DNA of 64,000 bases from Planctomycetaceae bacterium (GTDB lineage: Bacteria; Planctomycetota; UBA1135; GCA-002686595), in assembly GCA_011525785.1 (NCBI GenBank), contig WYBT01000039.1:1-64000 (forward strand), given 5' to 3'. A program made the translations under genes and the position numbers. How positions within the stretch are numbered: the first letter of the stretch is position 1; each line of letters opens with the position of its first letter. The notes below the pieces were generated by a model. The model ran no database searches. It worked only from the letters and a program-made list of their open reading frames with translations, and was not told the DNA's origin. Positions 43,264 through 52,726 of this stretch are shown one piece after another.

Positions 43264-45345
43264 GTGAGCGCCGGATCGGCCTGGTACTGGAAGGACCGCG
43301 AGGGTTTCCTCGGAGACGGCGTGCAGTCGGTCGTCGGCCAGCTCGCCACCAACGCGGTCGCCGAGGGCCTGCACGTCGAGCCGGAACAACAGGAGGAGTG
43401 GAACTCGAGCATCGGCGTGCTCCAGCGCGAGCTGCGCGAGCGCGCGAGAGAGGTCGAGCTGCTTCGGGCGACGCTCGCCTCGCCGCAACTGGCGGAGTAC
43501 CGGCACGTGCTGCTCGAGTACGACTTCCGCCGCCGCGGCTTGCGCATCGACTGCGTGCTGCTGGGCGCCGGCATCGTGGCCGTGCTCGAGTTCAAGCGCA
43601 CCAAGCTCACGGCCGCCGACCGCGAGCAGGTGACGAGCTATTGCGTGAACCTGGTCGAGTTCCATGAGGAGACTCGGCGCGTCGCGCGCGAGGAGGGAGC
43701 GATCGTCGCGCCCGTTCTCGCGCTCACGCAGGGCGCGGCGAAAGGGCCGGGCGGCGCGCACGGCGAGTTCCACCGCGCGCCCTGGGACTGCGTGCTGCGC
43801 GCGCCGCTCACGTGCGACGCGCACAGCTTGCATGGAGCGCTTTTGGCGGCGCTGGCCGCCCGCCGCAACCGTGTTCCGATCGACGCCGAGCGCTGGATCC
43901 ACGCTCGCTTTGCGCCCTCGTCGACCATCCTCGACGCCGCGCTCTCGTTGTACGGGCAGCACGATGTCAGCGCGATCTCCGCGCACGCCGCGCCGGCGGA
44001 GCGCATCGAGCGCTGCGTCGAGTCCGTGGCGCGACTCGTCGACGACTCGCTGAAGCGCAAGTCGAACCGCGTGTTGTTCGTGTCCGGCGCGCCCGGCGCG
44101 GGCAAGACGCTGGTGGGGCTCAAACTGGCCTTCGATCCGCGCTTTCGCGACGACGCGGTGTTCGTGACGGGCAACGCGCCCCTCGTCGAGGTGCTGAGCG
44201 AGGCGCTCAAGGGGGCGTACCGTCGGCGCAAGAACCAGACGAGCAGCGCGATCGCAGTGGCGAGCGGCTACGCGCGCGAAGACGCGCGGGCGGTCATCGA
44301 CTTGTCGACGTTCAAGATCGTGAAGGCGCACGCCTTCCTCGGCGAACGCGGCGGCAAGACCGGGTCAGCGGACGGTCGTGTGGTGATCTTCGACGAGGCC
44401 CAGCGCACCTACGAGAAGGGACGCGAAGTGTTGCGCCGCAAGTTGGACGAGGACGAGGCCCTGCTGATCCTCGACTCGCTTCAACGCACTTATGGCGATG
44501 GCGTGGTCGTCGTCGCACTGCTCGGCCACAACCAGGCCATCAACCGCGGCGAACTCGGGGCCGCGGCTTGGTTCAAGGCCGCCAACGCCCGCGGTTGGCG
44601 CTACGCGATCGCGGAGGAGACGCTCGAGCTCTCCGAGGTCGCCGCGGCGCGCGAGCTGATCGACGAGGGCCGACGCGATCCGCTCGACGTGGGCCACTTG
44701 CCGCACTCGATGCGCTTTTATCGCAACGGCGACATCGAGCGCTGGTCGGAGTGCGTGCTCGACGAGCGCGAGGACGAGGCCACGGCGCTCGCAGCCGAGC
44801 TCGATCGCCGCGGCGACACGATCTGGCTCACGCGCGAGCTCGCCACGGCGCGAGCCTGGGTCCGCGCGCGGCGCGTGGGCGAAGAGCGCGCGGGCCTGAT
44901 CGCCTCGGGACAAGCGCGACGCCTCGCCGCCGAAGGCCTGTTCGTCGACCTCAAGCCCGACATCGCCAAGTGGATGCTCGCGCCGGCGGGCGACGTGCGC
45001 TCAGCCAACATGCTCGAGACCGTGCAGAATCAGTATCAGGTGCAGGGGCTCGAGCTGGACTACACGGTGGTGTGCTGGGACCTGGATCTGCGCCGCGAAG
45101 CACGCAGTTGGCGCGCGTACCGATTGGTGGGCTCGGAGTGGCAGCGCGACAAGGCGCTCGAGATCGCGAAGAACGGCTATCGCGTGCTGCTCACCCGCGC
45201 ACGGAAGGGCATGATCGTGTTCGTTCCGCGCGGCGATGCGAGCGGCGAAGATTCAACGCGCGACGCGCAGGCCTACGACGCGATCGCCGAGCACTTGCTG
45301 CGCTGCGGGGCGCAGTCCGTCGAACGCGCGCCGGTCGCGAGCTGA
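43264..45345 (+). CDS. PD-(D/E)XK nuclease fused to a DUF2075 helicase
   Basis: A 693-residue protein that starts with GTG at 43264, three bases after the hairpin element. The N-terminal 230 residues contain a nuclease-type signature RGLRIDCVLLGAGIVAVLEF followed by K (Asp about 96, Glu about 109, Lys about 111), consistent with a PD-(D/E)XK core. The DUF2075 helicase domain has Walker A SGAPGAGKT (about 277), Walker B VVIFDEAQ (about 373), a GHNQ motif (about 420) and NQYQVQGLELDYTVV plus LLTRARKGM near the end, which are helicase motifs V and VI. Proteins like this are often found with phage-defence genes and relate to the Schlafen-type helicases. It ends 3 bp before the VIT-gene fragment. 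Role in defence is inference. Confidence 0.9.
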   Translation: MSAGSAWYWKDREGFLGDGVQSVVGQLATNAVAEGLHVEPEQQEEWNSSIGVLQRELRERAREVELLRATLASPQLAEYRHVLLEYDFRRRGLRIDCVLLGAGIVAVLEFKRTKLTAADREQVTSYCVNLVEFHEETRRVAREEGAIVAPVLALTQGAAKGPGGAHGEFHRAPWDCVLRAPLTCDAHSLHGALLAALAARRNRVPIDAERWIHARFAPSSTILDAALSLYGQHDVSAISAHAAPAERIERCVESVARLVDDSLKRKSNRVLFVSGAPGAGKTLVGLKLAFDPRFRDDAVFVTGNAPLVEVLSEALKGAYRRRKNQTSSAIAVASGYAREDARAVIDLSTFKIVKAHAFLGERGGKTGSADGRVVIFDEAQRTYEKGREVLRRKLDEDEALLILDSLQRTYGDGVVVVALLGHNQAINRGELGAAAWFKAANARGWRYAIAEETLELSEVAAARELIDEGRRDPLDVGHLPHSMRFYRNGDIERWSECVLDEREDEATALAAELDRRGDTIWLTRELATARAWVRARRVGEERAGLIASGQARRLAAEGLFVDLKPDIAKWMLAPAGDVRSANMLETVQNQYQVQGLELDYTVVCWDLDLRREARSWRAYRLVGSEWQRDKALEIAKNGYRVLLTRARKGMIVFVPRGDASGEDSTRDAQAYDAIAEHLLRCGAQSVERAPVAS

Positions 45346-45348
45346 AGC

Positions 45349-45453
45349 TCAGCCTGCCGCTCGAGGTTTCTCAGGCGGGCGCACCTCGTGGACCACGCCT
45401 TCGAAGAGCACGTCAAGCTTCTCGCTGAGCGCGAAGCACGGCGCGAGCACGGG
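45349..45453 (-). pseudogene. Degenerate copy of the 3' end of the VIT-VWA gene
   Basis: On the minus strand this segment reads ALSEKLDVLFEGVV-x-EVRPP followed by a stop at 45349, matching the C-terminus of the intact VIT-VWA protein (47484-49859). The 80 bp 45374-45453 match 47509-47588 at 75 positions, and the stop codons are aligned. An in-frame stop at 45469 closes it upstream, so no functional protein is made. The next 200 bp (45454-45655) show nothing I recognise. Confidence 0.85.
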
Positions 45454-45655
45454 AGGATCTTGCGAGAGCTATCTGCGCCACTCATCGACGCCGGCTGCGC
45501 GGGACTCGTGGCGCAGATTTCCCAACGCATCACGCGCTTCCTCGAGCGCAAAGGGACGCCGGCCGCGCGCTCGCGCGCCGAAGGCGGCGGCAGCCTCTCC
45601 GCGATGCGGCGCCGGGCGCTCTCCTCGCCGATGAGCGCCCGGCCCTTCGCGAGCA

Positions 45656-47278
45656 CTACGGCTGGACCAGGAACTCGATCGTCGCCGACACCACCGTTGC
45701 AGAGGGCGCAGCCGGGTTGCGTGACCAAGCCTGCATCTGCACGCGGTCACCCGCGCTCCAGGGCTGACCGAGCGCGCCGAGATTGGTCGCCTGGTAAGCA
45801 TTCCAGTCGAGTTGCGCCGAGCCGTCGCACACGTTGAAAGTCCCACCGGTCGACTGGACCGGCGTGCGCTGCACCGGAGGTTGGACGCACAGCACTCCGC
45901 CGCCGACGCGCCACGGTTGCGCGATCCGGCCGCTGACGCCGTAGAAGAGGAGCGCGCTGCGCTGACCTTGCACTCCGCTCAGCGAGATCGAGAACGGTGT
46001 GTTTGCGCTCGCGCTCGGGACGCCTGCCGTCGAGAGTTGGCCGAAGCACGTGGCGGGGGCCGCCTCGCAAGTCGTCTCGACCGGTGCTCCCAGCTTGTGA
46101 ATGTGGACGCGTCCGGCGCCTCCTTGACCCGCGACGACGCTCGATGACGAGCCCCCGATGGCGCGGCCGAGCGACGCGTCGAGGGTGTATCCGTAGCTCT
46201 CGGACGATGTCGACGAGGGCGTCGGGAGCAGGACGGCCCCGATGCTGGACGCCCACGAGGGACCGGTGCGTTGGAACTGCCAGACGGCGCCTATCGGCGG
46301 GGAGGATGGAGATTGTCGATAGGTTTCGTCAGCGACCAGCAGGCGCTCGTCGTGCAGCGCGATTCGGCCGCCGAAGTTGAAAGCAAACGATGCCGTCGGG
46401 GCCTGCACGCGGTGGACCTCGCTCCAGGCGCCGCCGGCGAACTCGAACAGCGAAACTTCGCCGCGGCTTTGACCGGGGTTCAGGCCGAGTTCGACCGCGC
46501 TACAGGCGATCACGTCGCCATCGATCGCCACCGCCTCGCCGAAGTAGCGAGTGGGATTGGGATTGCCAGACGTCAGTGTCGCCTCGAGGTTCCAGGTCGA
46601 GCCTTGTCGCCGGTACACCCAGGCAGCTCCCGGGTAGCTCGCACTCCCGTTGCCCAGACTCGCGACCACGAGGCGATCGCCGTCGAGATCAATGCAGCGG
46701 AGCGAGAGGACAGGCGACGGCGGGTCGACGCGCGCCTCCTCCACCCATTGGAGACCTTGCCTGCGATACACGTACACCGAGGCCGACGGAGTCGACGCAA
46801 CGACGGCGACGGTGTCACCGTGAACCGCGAGGCCAGACGCGTACGACTGCGCATCGTCCGCCTGACTGGCGACGAGCTCGGCAACGTGTTGCCAAGCTCC
46901 GGCGTTTCGCTGGTACACGTGGACTTTGCCGCTCAGCGCCGGGTCGGCCCAGCCGCTGGGGGTCGCGACGTAGATGAAGTCGTCCTCGTACTCGAGTCCC
47001 AGCCAGCCGAACTTTCGATCGACCTGCGGATCGGGCGGCGACAGGACGGCGTAGAGATTCCAGGTCGAACCCGTCGCGCGATAAACGTACACCAATCCAG
47101 CGTTGGGCACGCCCTGGACAGTCGCGTTCGAACTGCACAGCGCCCAATCGCCGTCCAGATCGAGTCCAACGCCGAAACTCTCGTTCTGCGTCGGCGCAGG
47201 CGCCGTAAGCGTCGCCTCGATGACGGGCTGCTGAGCCGGGGCCGCCCAGGCAAAAGCCATGAGTGTGAGGGGATGCAT
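45656..47278 (-). CDS. Exported FG-GAP-like propeller protein with C-terminal module
   Basis: A 540-residue protein with an N-terminal signal (MHPLTLMAFAWAAPAQQ). The body carries FG-GAP-like or propeller turns, each with a DLDGD/HGD core and a VV-x-A-S strand: LDLDGDWALCSS, VHGDTVAVVAS, DLDGDRLVVAS, AIDGDVIACSA and ALHDERLLVAD, each followed by VYVYRR-type strands. The last 130 residues form the shared module (ATCFGQLSTAGVPSAS, LCVQPPVQR, CDGSAQLDWNAY, WSRNPAAP). The ATG at 47278 has GGAG about ten bases upstream. It sits between the intact VIT-VWA gene and a degenerate copy of that gene's 3' end, so its position may reflect a duplication or insertion event. Confidence 0.88.
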   Translation of the reverse strand: MHPLTLMAFAWAAPAQQPVIEATLTAPAPTQNESFGVGLDLDGDWALCSSNATVQGVPNAGLVYVYRATGSTWNLYAVLSPPDPQVDRKFGWLGLEYEDDFIYVATPSGWADPALSGKVHVYQRNAGAWQHVAELVASQADDAQSYASGLAVHGDTVAVVASTPSASVYVYRRQGLQWVEEARVDPPSPVLSLRCIDLDGDRLVVASLGNGSASYPGAAWVYRRQGSTWNLEATLTSGNPNPTRYFGEAVAIDGDVIACSAVELGLNPGQSRGEVSLFEFAGGAWSEVHRVQAPTASFAFNFGGRIALHDERLLVADETYRQSPSSPPIGAVWQFQRTGPSWASSIGAVLLPTPSSTSSESYGYTLDASLGRAIGGSSSSVVAGQGGAGRVHIHKLGAPVETTCEAAPATCFGQLSTAGVPSASANTPFSISLSGVQGQRSALLFYGVSGRIAQPWRVGGGVLCVQPPVQRTPVQSTGGTFNVCDGSAQLDWNAYQATNLGALGQPWSAGDRVQMQAWSRNPAAPSATVVSATIEFLVQP

Positions 47279-47483
47279 GGTGACCGTTCTCCGTGAATCG
47301 TTCCTCCAGTCGCGTCGATGCGTGGCGCGACCTTGCGATTCACTCAACGTAGTTGCCCACGAAACGCGAGTTTCGACAAAACCGCGTGGTACGCGACGAG
47401 TGCGTGTCCGCACGCGTTCGGTCGACGGCTCGCGGTCTGCGAGTGATCGCTTTAGCACCGCGCCCGGGTTCGCGAGTTCAGGC

Positions 47484-49859
47484 TCAGCCGCCCGCTTTCG
47501 GCTTCGCCGGCGGGCGCACCTCGTAGACCACGCCTTCGAAGAGCACGTCGAGCTTCTCGCTGAGCGCGAAGTACGGCGAGAGCGCGGGCTTCTCGACGAG
47601 CGCGTCGAACCAGGCCTTCGAGTACGCCTCGAGGCGCTTGCGCGGCAATTCGATGTCCGGAATCGCGCTGTCGCGCCAGATGCCCTTCGACAGACGGAAC
47701 GTCTTGGCGCCCGCGCGGCGCGTGAACAGGGCGAAGAAGTCCGCTGAGGGCGAGTCCGCCGCGCGGCCGAGGAAGAAGTCGTCGCTGCCCGTGTGGATCG
47801 AGCCGGCGCCGAGGAGGCGCTCGAGGTAGGCGCTGTCGGCGACCGCAGCCGCGCCCGTGCTGCGACTCGACAGGCCGTTGAGCGCCTGCGCCGAAGCGAG
47901 CATCTCATTCACGATTCTCTCCGCTTCCGCGCGCAACTGCGCCGCGCCCGCGCCGCTGGGGAGCGCGCCCGCCTCTTGCAACCGCTCAGCGAGCGCCAGC
48001 AGCAGCTCTTCGCGCGAGCGCGTGGCGCCGCCGCTTCCGGGTGACGACGGGCCGGCGCCAGGCGAAGCGGGACCGGGCGAGCTGGGTCCGCCGCCGCCGA
48101 GCGCCGCAGGTCGTCGCGGCGGCGGAGGCGGCAGCCCCTCTTCGAGGATCAAGTGCGACGTGTACGGCGTGACGATGCCGTGCTCGACGCCCAGCGCGCG
48201 CACTTCGTCGATCAGCTCCTTGTCGACGCCGTGCAGACGCATCTGCTCGAGCAGCCCCGCGACTCGCCGCTGCGCCCAGAGCGACTCGATGAACTCGAGC
48301 GGGCGGCGCGGCGCGCTCGCGAACTCGACTTCGCGCACGAGCTCGACCTTGCGGCCCGCACTGTCGCCGCGCAGCGTCACTTTCGCGCGCCCGCCGCCGC
48401 TGTAGCGCCCCAGGAGCGACACGCGACCACCGCGGTACAGATCGGGCAGGCGCCGTGACGTGAGCCGTTGCACATTCACGCCTTCGATCGACAGCTCGAG
48501 GTTCGTGAGCACCGGCTCGCTGAGCTTCTGGAACAGCTCTTCGGCGGCCGCGTCGATGCGCTGCTCGGGCGACACGTACGTGCGCTCGGCCCGGCTCTGC
48601 TCGGCCAGCTTGTCGAGCAGCTGCGTGTTGACGTCGTGCCCCACGCCGAACACGAAAATGCGCGCGCCGGCGACGTTGGAGAGCGCGGCTTGCGTCAGCA
48701 ACACCTCGGTATTCGTCTCCTGCACCGTGGGCGCGCCGTCGGTCAGAAGCACGACGATCGAGACGCGCTCGCGGTCGAGCGGCAGCGGCGCGAGGCTCTC
48801 CCGCAAGGCATCTTCGATGTTCGTCCCGCCGCGCGGCGTGAGGCGCTCGACGAGCTGGAGCGCGCGCGCCAAACGTTCGGGATCAGCTGGCGCCGCTGCG
48901 GGGAAGAGCAGCTCGGCGACGGTCGAGTACGTGACGACGTTGAACTCGTCGTGCGGCTTCAGCGAGGCGAGGAAGGCCCGCAGCGCGCCGCGCGCCTGCT
49001 CGAACTTCACGCCCTCCATCGAGCCCGAGGTGTCGAGCGCGAAGACGATGCGGCGCGGGATCACCGCGGCGCGCTCGAGTTCCTGGCGCGGCGACGCCAG
49101 CAGCAGGAACGTGCCAGAGTCGCCGGACTTCGTGCTGAGCACGTCGAGGCCCAGATCGCGCTCGCGCGGGCTGTAGAGCACGGCCAGCTCGCGTCCGCGC
49201 AGCGATTCCGCGCGGCCCTCGAAGCTCGCGCGCGCCCGGCGCCCATCGACGCGCACGACGTGCACGCCAGTGGTGTGCGAGAACACGTTCTGGAGCCCGT
49301 GCGACGACTCGATCGACAGGTCGAGCACGACCTGCTCGGGCGCGCGGCCTTCGATCCCGCTCGCGAGCGGGAACGCCCAGCGCTGCAGGCCGTCGAAGCG
49401 CGGCAGCACCTCGCGGTACGTGACTTCGACCTCCAGCGCGCCGTGCGCCGGGATCGGGAACACGCGCGCGCGCAGGCAGCCGCGGCCGACGTGTTCGAGC
49501 AAGCCCGGGTCGCGCCGACTGCGGACGATGTCCTCGTACACCGCTCGCGCGCGCGGCGCGTCGAGCACTTCGCCTCGGACGAGCTTGCCGCCCATGGTCA
49601 TGCGGAAGTCGTCGACCGCCGAACCTTCGGGCAACGGGAGCAGCCAGGTGGCCTCGGCCTCGCTCGCGCTGGCGTTGGAGAGCGTGAGCGTGAGCTGCGT
49701 GCTCGCGACGCCGTCGATCACCGTCACGCGCGCGACGAGCTTCTCGGCGCGCACTTCGCCGCTTGCCTGCCGGGCCAGCGGCGTGGTGCGCGAAACAGGT
49801 CCCGGCGACTCGATCGAGACGCCGACGAGCACACTCAGCAAGAAGGCAGGCGCAAACAT
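47484..49859 (-). CDS. Exported VIT- and VWA-domain protein
   Basis: A 791-residue protein. The ATG at 49859 has GGAGGA five bases upstream and leads a signal peptide (MFAPAFLLSVLVGVS). The VIT domain (about 30-155) includes a stretch with LPLPEGSAVDDFRM and the VYEDIVRSRRDPGLLEH motif. The VWA domain (about 265-440) has an intact MIDAS site FALDTSGSM, with TDGAPT and a GGTN turn. The C-terminal part has a proline/glycine/serine-rich linker (about 555-600) and ends LSEKLDVLFEGVVYEVRPP. Relationship to inter-alpha-trypsin-inhibitor heavy chains suggests binding of other extracellular proteins or matrix. Its last 27 or so codons are duplicated, with decay, at 45349-45453. Confidence 0.92.
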   Translation of the reverse strand: MFAPAFLLSVLVGVSIESPGPVSRTTPLARQASGEVRAEKLVARVTVIDGVASTQLTLTLSNASASEAEATWLLPLPEGSAVDDFRMTMGGKLVRGEVLDAPRARAVYEDIVRSRRDPGLLEHVGRGCLRARVFPIPAHGALEVEVTYREVLPRFDGLQRWAFPLASGIEGRAPEQVVLDLSIESSHGLQNVFSHTTGVHVVRVDGRRARASFEGRAESLRGRELAVLYSPRERDLGLDVLSTKSGDSGTFLLLASPRQELERAAVIPRRIVFALDTSGSMEGVKFEQARGALRAFLASLKPHDEFNVVTYSTVAELLFPAAAPADPERLARALQLVERLTPRGGTNIEDALRESLAPLPLDRERVSIVVLLTDGAPTVQETNTEVLLTQAALSNVAGARIFVFGVGHDVNTQLLDKLAEQSRAERTYVSPEQRIDAAAEELFQKLSEPVLTNLELSIEGVNVQRLTSRRLPDLYRGGRVSLLGRYSGGGRAKVTLRGDSAGRKVELVREVEFASAPRRPLEFIESLWAQRRVAGLLEQMRLHGVDKELIDEVRALGVEHGIVTPYTSHLILEEGLPPPPPRRPAALGGGGPSSPGPASPGAGPSSPGSGGATRSREELLLALAERLQEAGALPSGAGAAQLRAEAERIVNEMLASAQALNGLSSRSTGAAAVADSAYLERLLGAGSIHTGSDDFFLGRAADSPSADFFALFTRRAGAKTFRLSKGIWRDSAIPDIELPRKRLEAYSKAWFDALVEKPALSPYFALSEKLDVLFEGVVYEVRPPAKPKAGG

Positions 49860-50094
49860 GGGGATCCTCCGCGGCTTGGAACGAACGCGCCCACTCAATG
49901 CTCGTGCCGACGCAGCCCACGCTCGCCCTGAGCGCTTGGCTCGTGCGCTCCCGCGCCGATCTCGTAGCGCTCACGTGGCACGCACGTGACCTCGTACCGC
50001 TCCAGCTACACTTCGCCGCAGCGCGACTGCGCTCCTCTGCGCTTCGTTCGACGGCTCTACCGCGAGAGTTCCACTGTCACCGGCGATTTCGAGC

Positions 50095-51072
50095 TTGCTA
50101 GCGCGCGCCCGCGCGTGGATCACGTGCGTGCTGCTCGCGTCGTGCGTTGCGCTGCTCACCGCAACGTGCGCAAGTGTCGCTACGGCTCCGCACGGGCCGT
50201 ACGTGGTCGTCCTCGGCACGGCGCAAGACGGCGGTCTGCCACAGATCGGCTGCGAGGAGTCGCGTTGCGTCGAAGCGCGACGCGACGAGCGCTCGCGTCG
50301 GCTCGTCACCTCGCTGGTGCTCGCCGATCCCGCCAGCGGCCAGCGTTGGCTGTTCGACGCGAGCCCCGACCTCGCGCGGCAGGTCGAGCTCGCCCGAGCT
50401 CATCCGAAGACGCGCCGTGTCGACGGCCCGCGACCCGCGCTGTTCGACGGCGTATTCCTCACACACGCCCACATCGGGCACTACCTGGGCCTCGCGCAGC
50501 TGGGTCGCGAGGTCTACGGCGCGCAGCGGCTCGCGACCTTCGGCTCGCCGCGCATGCTCGAGTTCCTGCGCGCAAACGCGCCGTGGCGGCTCCTGGTCGA
50601 GACGGACGCGCTGGAGCTGCGAGAGATCTCGCCGGAGCACGGCGTCGAGCTTCCGAGCGGGCTCCGCGTCAGCGCACTGCGCGTGCCGCACCGCGACGAG
50701 TTCAGCGACACGCTCGCGTTCCTCGTGAGAGGTCCCAGCCGCTCGCTTCTGTACCTGCCGGACATCGACAAGTGGGAGCGCTGGGAACTGCGTCTGGAGG
50801 ACGTGCTTGCCGCAGTCGACGTCGCGCTCGTCGACGGAACGTTCTACTCGGACGGCGAGATCCCCGGCCGCGCGATGGCGGAGATCCCCCACCCGTTCAT
50901 CAGCGAGACCCTCGCCCGCCTCGCGTCCGCGCCGCTGGAGTTGCGCCGCAAAGTCGTGTTCACGCACCTCAACCACTCGAACCCCGCCTGCGATCCGGGC
51001 AGCGCGGCGCAGCGCGCGATCGAGGCGGCGGGAATGCGCGTGGCGCGCGAGGGCGAGCTCATCGAGTTGTGA
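50095..51072 (+). CDS. Exported metallo-beta-lactamase-fold hydrolase, PqqB-like
   Basis: A 325-residue protein with an N-terminal hydrophobic signal (ITCVLLASCVALLTATCAS), probably a lipoprotein or anchored. VVLGTAQDGGLPQIGC is the start typical of PqqB and relatives. The metal region is LTHAHIGHYLGL, in which the aspartate of the usual HxHxDH is glycine; PDIDKWE and ALVDGTFYSDGE supply further ligands, and TLNHSNP-like VFTHLNHSNP lies near the end. Relatives with HAHIGHY are known, so the change looks typical for this subgroup. No other pqq gene is near. The start is a TTG at 50095 placed just before the signal; a later GTG is possible. Confidence 0.85.
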   Translation: MLARARAWITCVLLASCVALLTATCASVATAPHGPYVVVLGTAQDGGLPQIGCEESRCVEARRDERSRRLVTSLVLADPASGQRWLFDASPDLARQVELARAHPKTRRVDGPRPALFDGVFLTHAHIGHYLGLAQLGREVYGAQRLATFGSPRMLEFLRANAPWRLLVETDALELREISPEHGVELPSGLRVSALRVPHRDEFSDTLAFLVRGPSRSLLYLPDIDKWERWELRLEDVLAAVDVALVDGTFYSDGEIPGRAMAEIPHPFISETLARLASAPLELRRKVVFTHLNHSNPACDPGSAAQRAIEAAGMRVAREGELIEL

Positions 51073-51075
51073 ACG

Positions 51076-52653
51076 TCACTGCGGCACGTAGCGCACCAGG
51101 CGCAGCACCAGCGGCCCGGGCATGTCCTCGACGTCTTGCACTTCGAGCCACTGCGGCGCCGCCAGCGGATTGTTCTTGAGCCCGCCGGGGATCGCGCCGG
51201 GCCGCACGTCGGAGTACGGCTTGTCGCGCAGCACGAGCGAAGCCTCGAGGTAGGTCGGGCGCTGCGCGAGAAAGGTCTCGAGCGGAATGCGCCGCTGGTG
51301 GCCGGGCGCGCGGCGAGCTTGCTCGGTGAGCGGCGCAAACTCTTCGCGGTTGACCAGGCCGTACGGATCGAAGATCCACAGGTCCGAGTAGTAGCCCGTC
51401 GCGCCGATCGTGCCGACGACCAGCGACTCGCCGGGCTGCGTGCGCGCCTTGAGCGCACGACCGAGGAAGGTCCACAGCCGCGCCTGGTCCTTCATCATCA
51501 CCCACTGCTCGTACTCACTGAGCCACTGCGGGTTGTTGAAGCGGAAGCGGAAGGCCTCGCGCACGCGCGCGGGAGTGACGTGCGCGTTCCAGCCCGCTGG
51601 CAGCGAGAGCGCGACACACGCCGCAGTCAGTGCGAGCGAAACGGCGAGCTTGGTGCGACCTGCTCCGCTCTCGAGGCCCAGCGCGCGCCCGAAGGCCAGC
51701 GCGAGGAACGGCAGCGCGGGCACGAGGAAGCGGCCCATGGCCATGAAGTCGCCGCCCACGAGCATCGCGTAGGCGAAGACGCCCGCAGCGACGATCAGCG
51801 CGGCCATCGAGCGCGCATCGCGGCGGCGCAGCGCTTCGACGCTCGCGTAGACCGCGGCCACGAGCACCGAGGGGAACGCCGCCAGGAACGTCGCCGCGTA
51901 CTTGGCGCCGAACTCGAGCGCCTGCGCGCCGAGTTCGACCTTCACGCGCGCCGTGTTCGGCGTCCAGGCTCCGAAGTACCAGCGGCGCCAGAGGAAGTGC
52001 GCCGCCACGACCGCGCTCACCGCGAGCGCCGTCGCGACGAGGGCTCGGCTGCGCTCGCGAGAGCGCGCGCTGAAGTTCGTCGAGGCCGCCGCCGCGAGCA
52101 CCAAGCCCACGAAGGCGAAGCCGTCCGCACGCAGCAGCACCGCAGCACTGGCGCTCACGATTGCGAGCCGCGGGCGCGCGTGCTCGGCCGTCAAGGCGCA
52201 GAACGCGCCGAACAGCGCGAGCGCAAAAGGCATCGTTTCGAGGCCGCTGGTGCTCCACACCGCGAAGGGCGGCAACGCGGCGACGAACAGCGCCGCGCAG
52301 ACCGCTGCGATCCAGCGACCCGAACTGCTCGCGAGCGCGCGGAACAAGAGTACGAGCACCGCTGCGCCGCACGCAGCCGCGCTCCAACGCGCCACCAGCG
52401 GCGTGTCGAGCCCCGCGAGCTCGAAGGGCGCGAGCCACAGCACCCACAGCAAGTTGGTGAAGCCCTCGACCGGCGGGTCCTCGCCGGGGTTGAACACCAG
52501 GCCGCGGCCCTGCACCAGATTGCGCGCGTAGCGCAGCGAGATGAACGCGTCGTCGCAGATCCACTCGAAGCGCGCGACCAGTGCGAAGTACGCGGCCAGC
52601 ACGCCGACGAGCGCGAGAGCTGCGGCTCGTCCGAACTTGGGGTCAGCGCTCAT
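51076..52653 (-). CDS. GT-C type membrane glycosyltransferase
   Basis: A 525-residue integral membrane protein with about ten transmembrane segments. The first periplasmic loop holds the family signature FEWICDDAFISLRYARNLVQG followed by GLVFNPGEDPPVEGFTN, with the paired aspartates expected to be catalytic in lipid-linked sugar transfer. This signature occurs in AftB-like and related GT-C enzymes that use polyprenyl-phosphate sugars. The ATG at 52653 gives the usual topology; longer versions are not supported. It ends 3 bp from the convergent metallo-hydrolase gene. The acceptor is unknown. Confidence 0.88.
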   Translation of the reverse strand: MSADPKFGRAAALALVGVLAAYFALVARFEWICDDAFISLRYARNLVQGRGLVFNPGEDPPVEGFTNLLWVLWLAPFELAGLDTPLVARWSAAACGAAVLVLLFRALASSSGRWIAAVCAALFVAALPPFAVWSTSGLETMPFALALFGAFCALTAEHARPRLAIVSASAAVLLRADGFAFVGLVLAAAASTNFSARSRERSRALVATALAVSAVVAAHFLWRRWYFGAWTPNTARVKVELGAQALEFGAKYAATFLAAFPSVLVAAVYASVEALRRRDARSMAALIVAAGVFAYAMLVGGDFMAMGRFLVPALPFLALAFGRALGLESGAGRTKLAVSLALTAACVALSLPAGWNAHVTPARVREAFRFRFNNPQWLSEYEQWVMMKDQARLWTFLGRALKARTQPGESLVVGTIGATGYYSDLWIFDPYGLVNREEFAPLTEQARRAPGHQRRIPLETFLAQRPTYLEASLVLRDKPYSDVRPGAIPGGLKNNPLAAPQWLEVQDVEDMPGPLVLRLVRYVPQ

Positions 52654-52726
52654 GCCGCGCGGCGGGCTCCGGAGTCTTGCACGGGCGAGAAGGTACGCAG
52701 CCCGCGCGGACGTCGCCACCCGCGCG

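Noticed and set aside
45388..45837. A 149-residue plus-strand open frame after the nuclease-helicase
   Set aside because: It runs antisense over the VIT-gene remnant and the end of the FG-GAP gene and has no recognisable domain.
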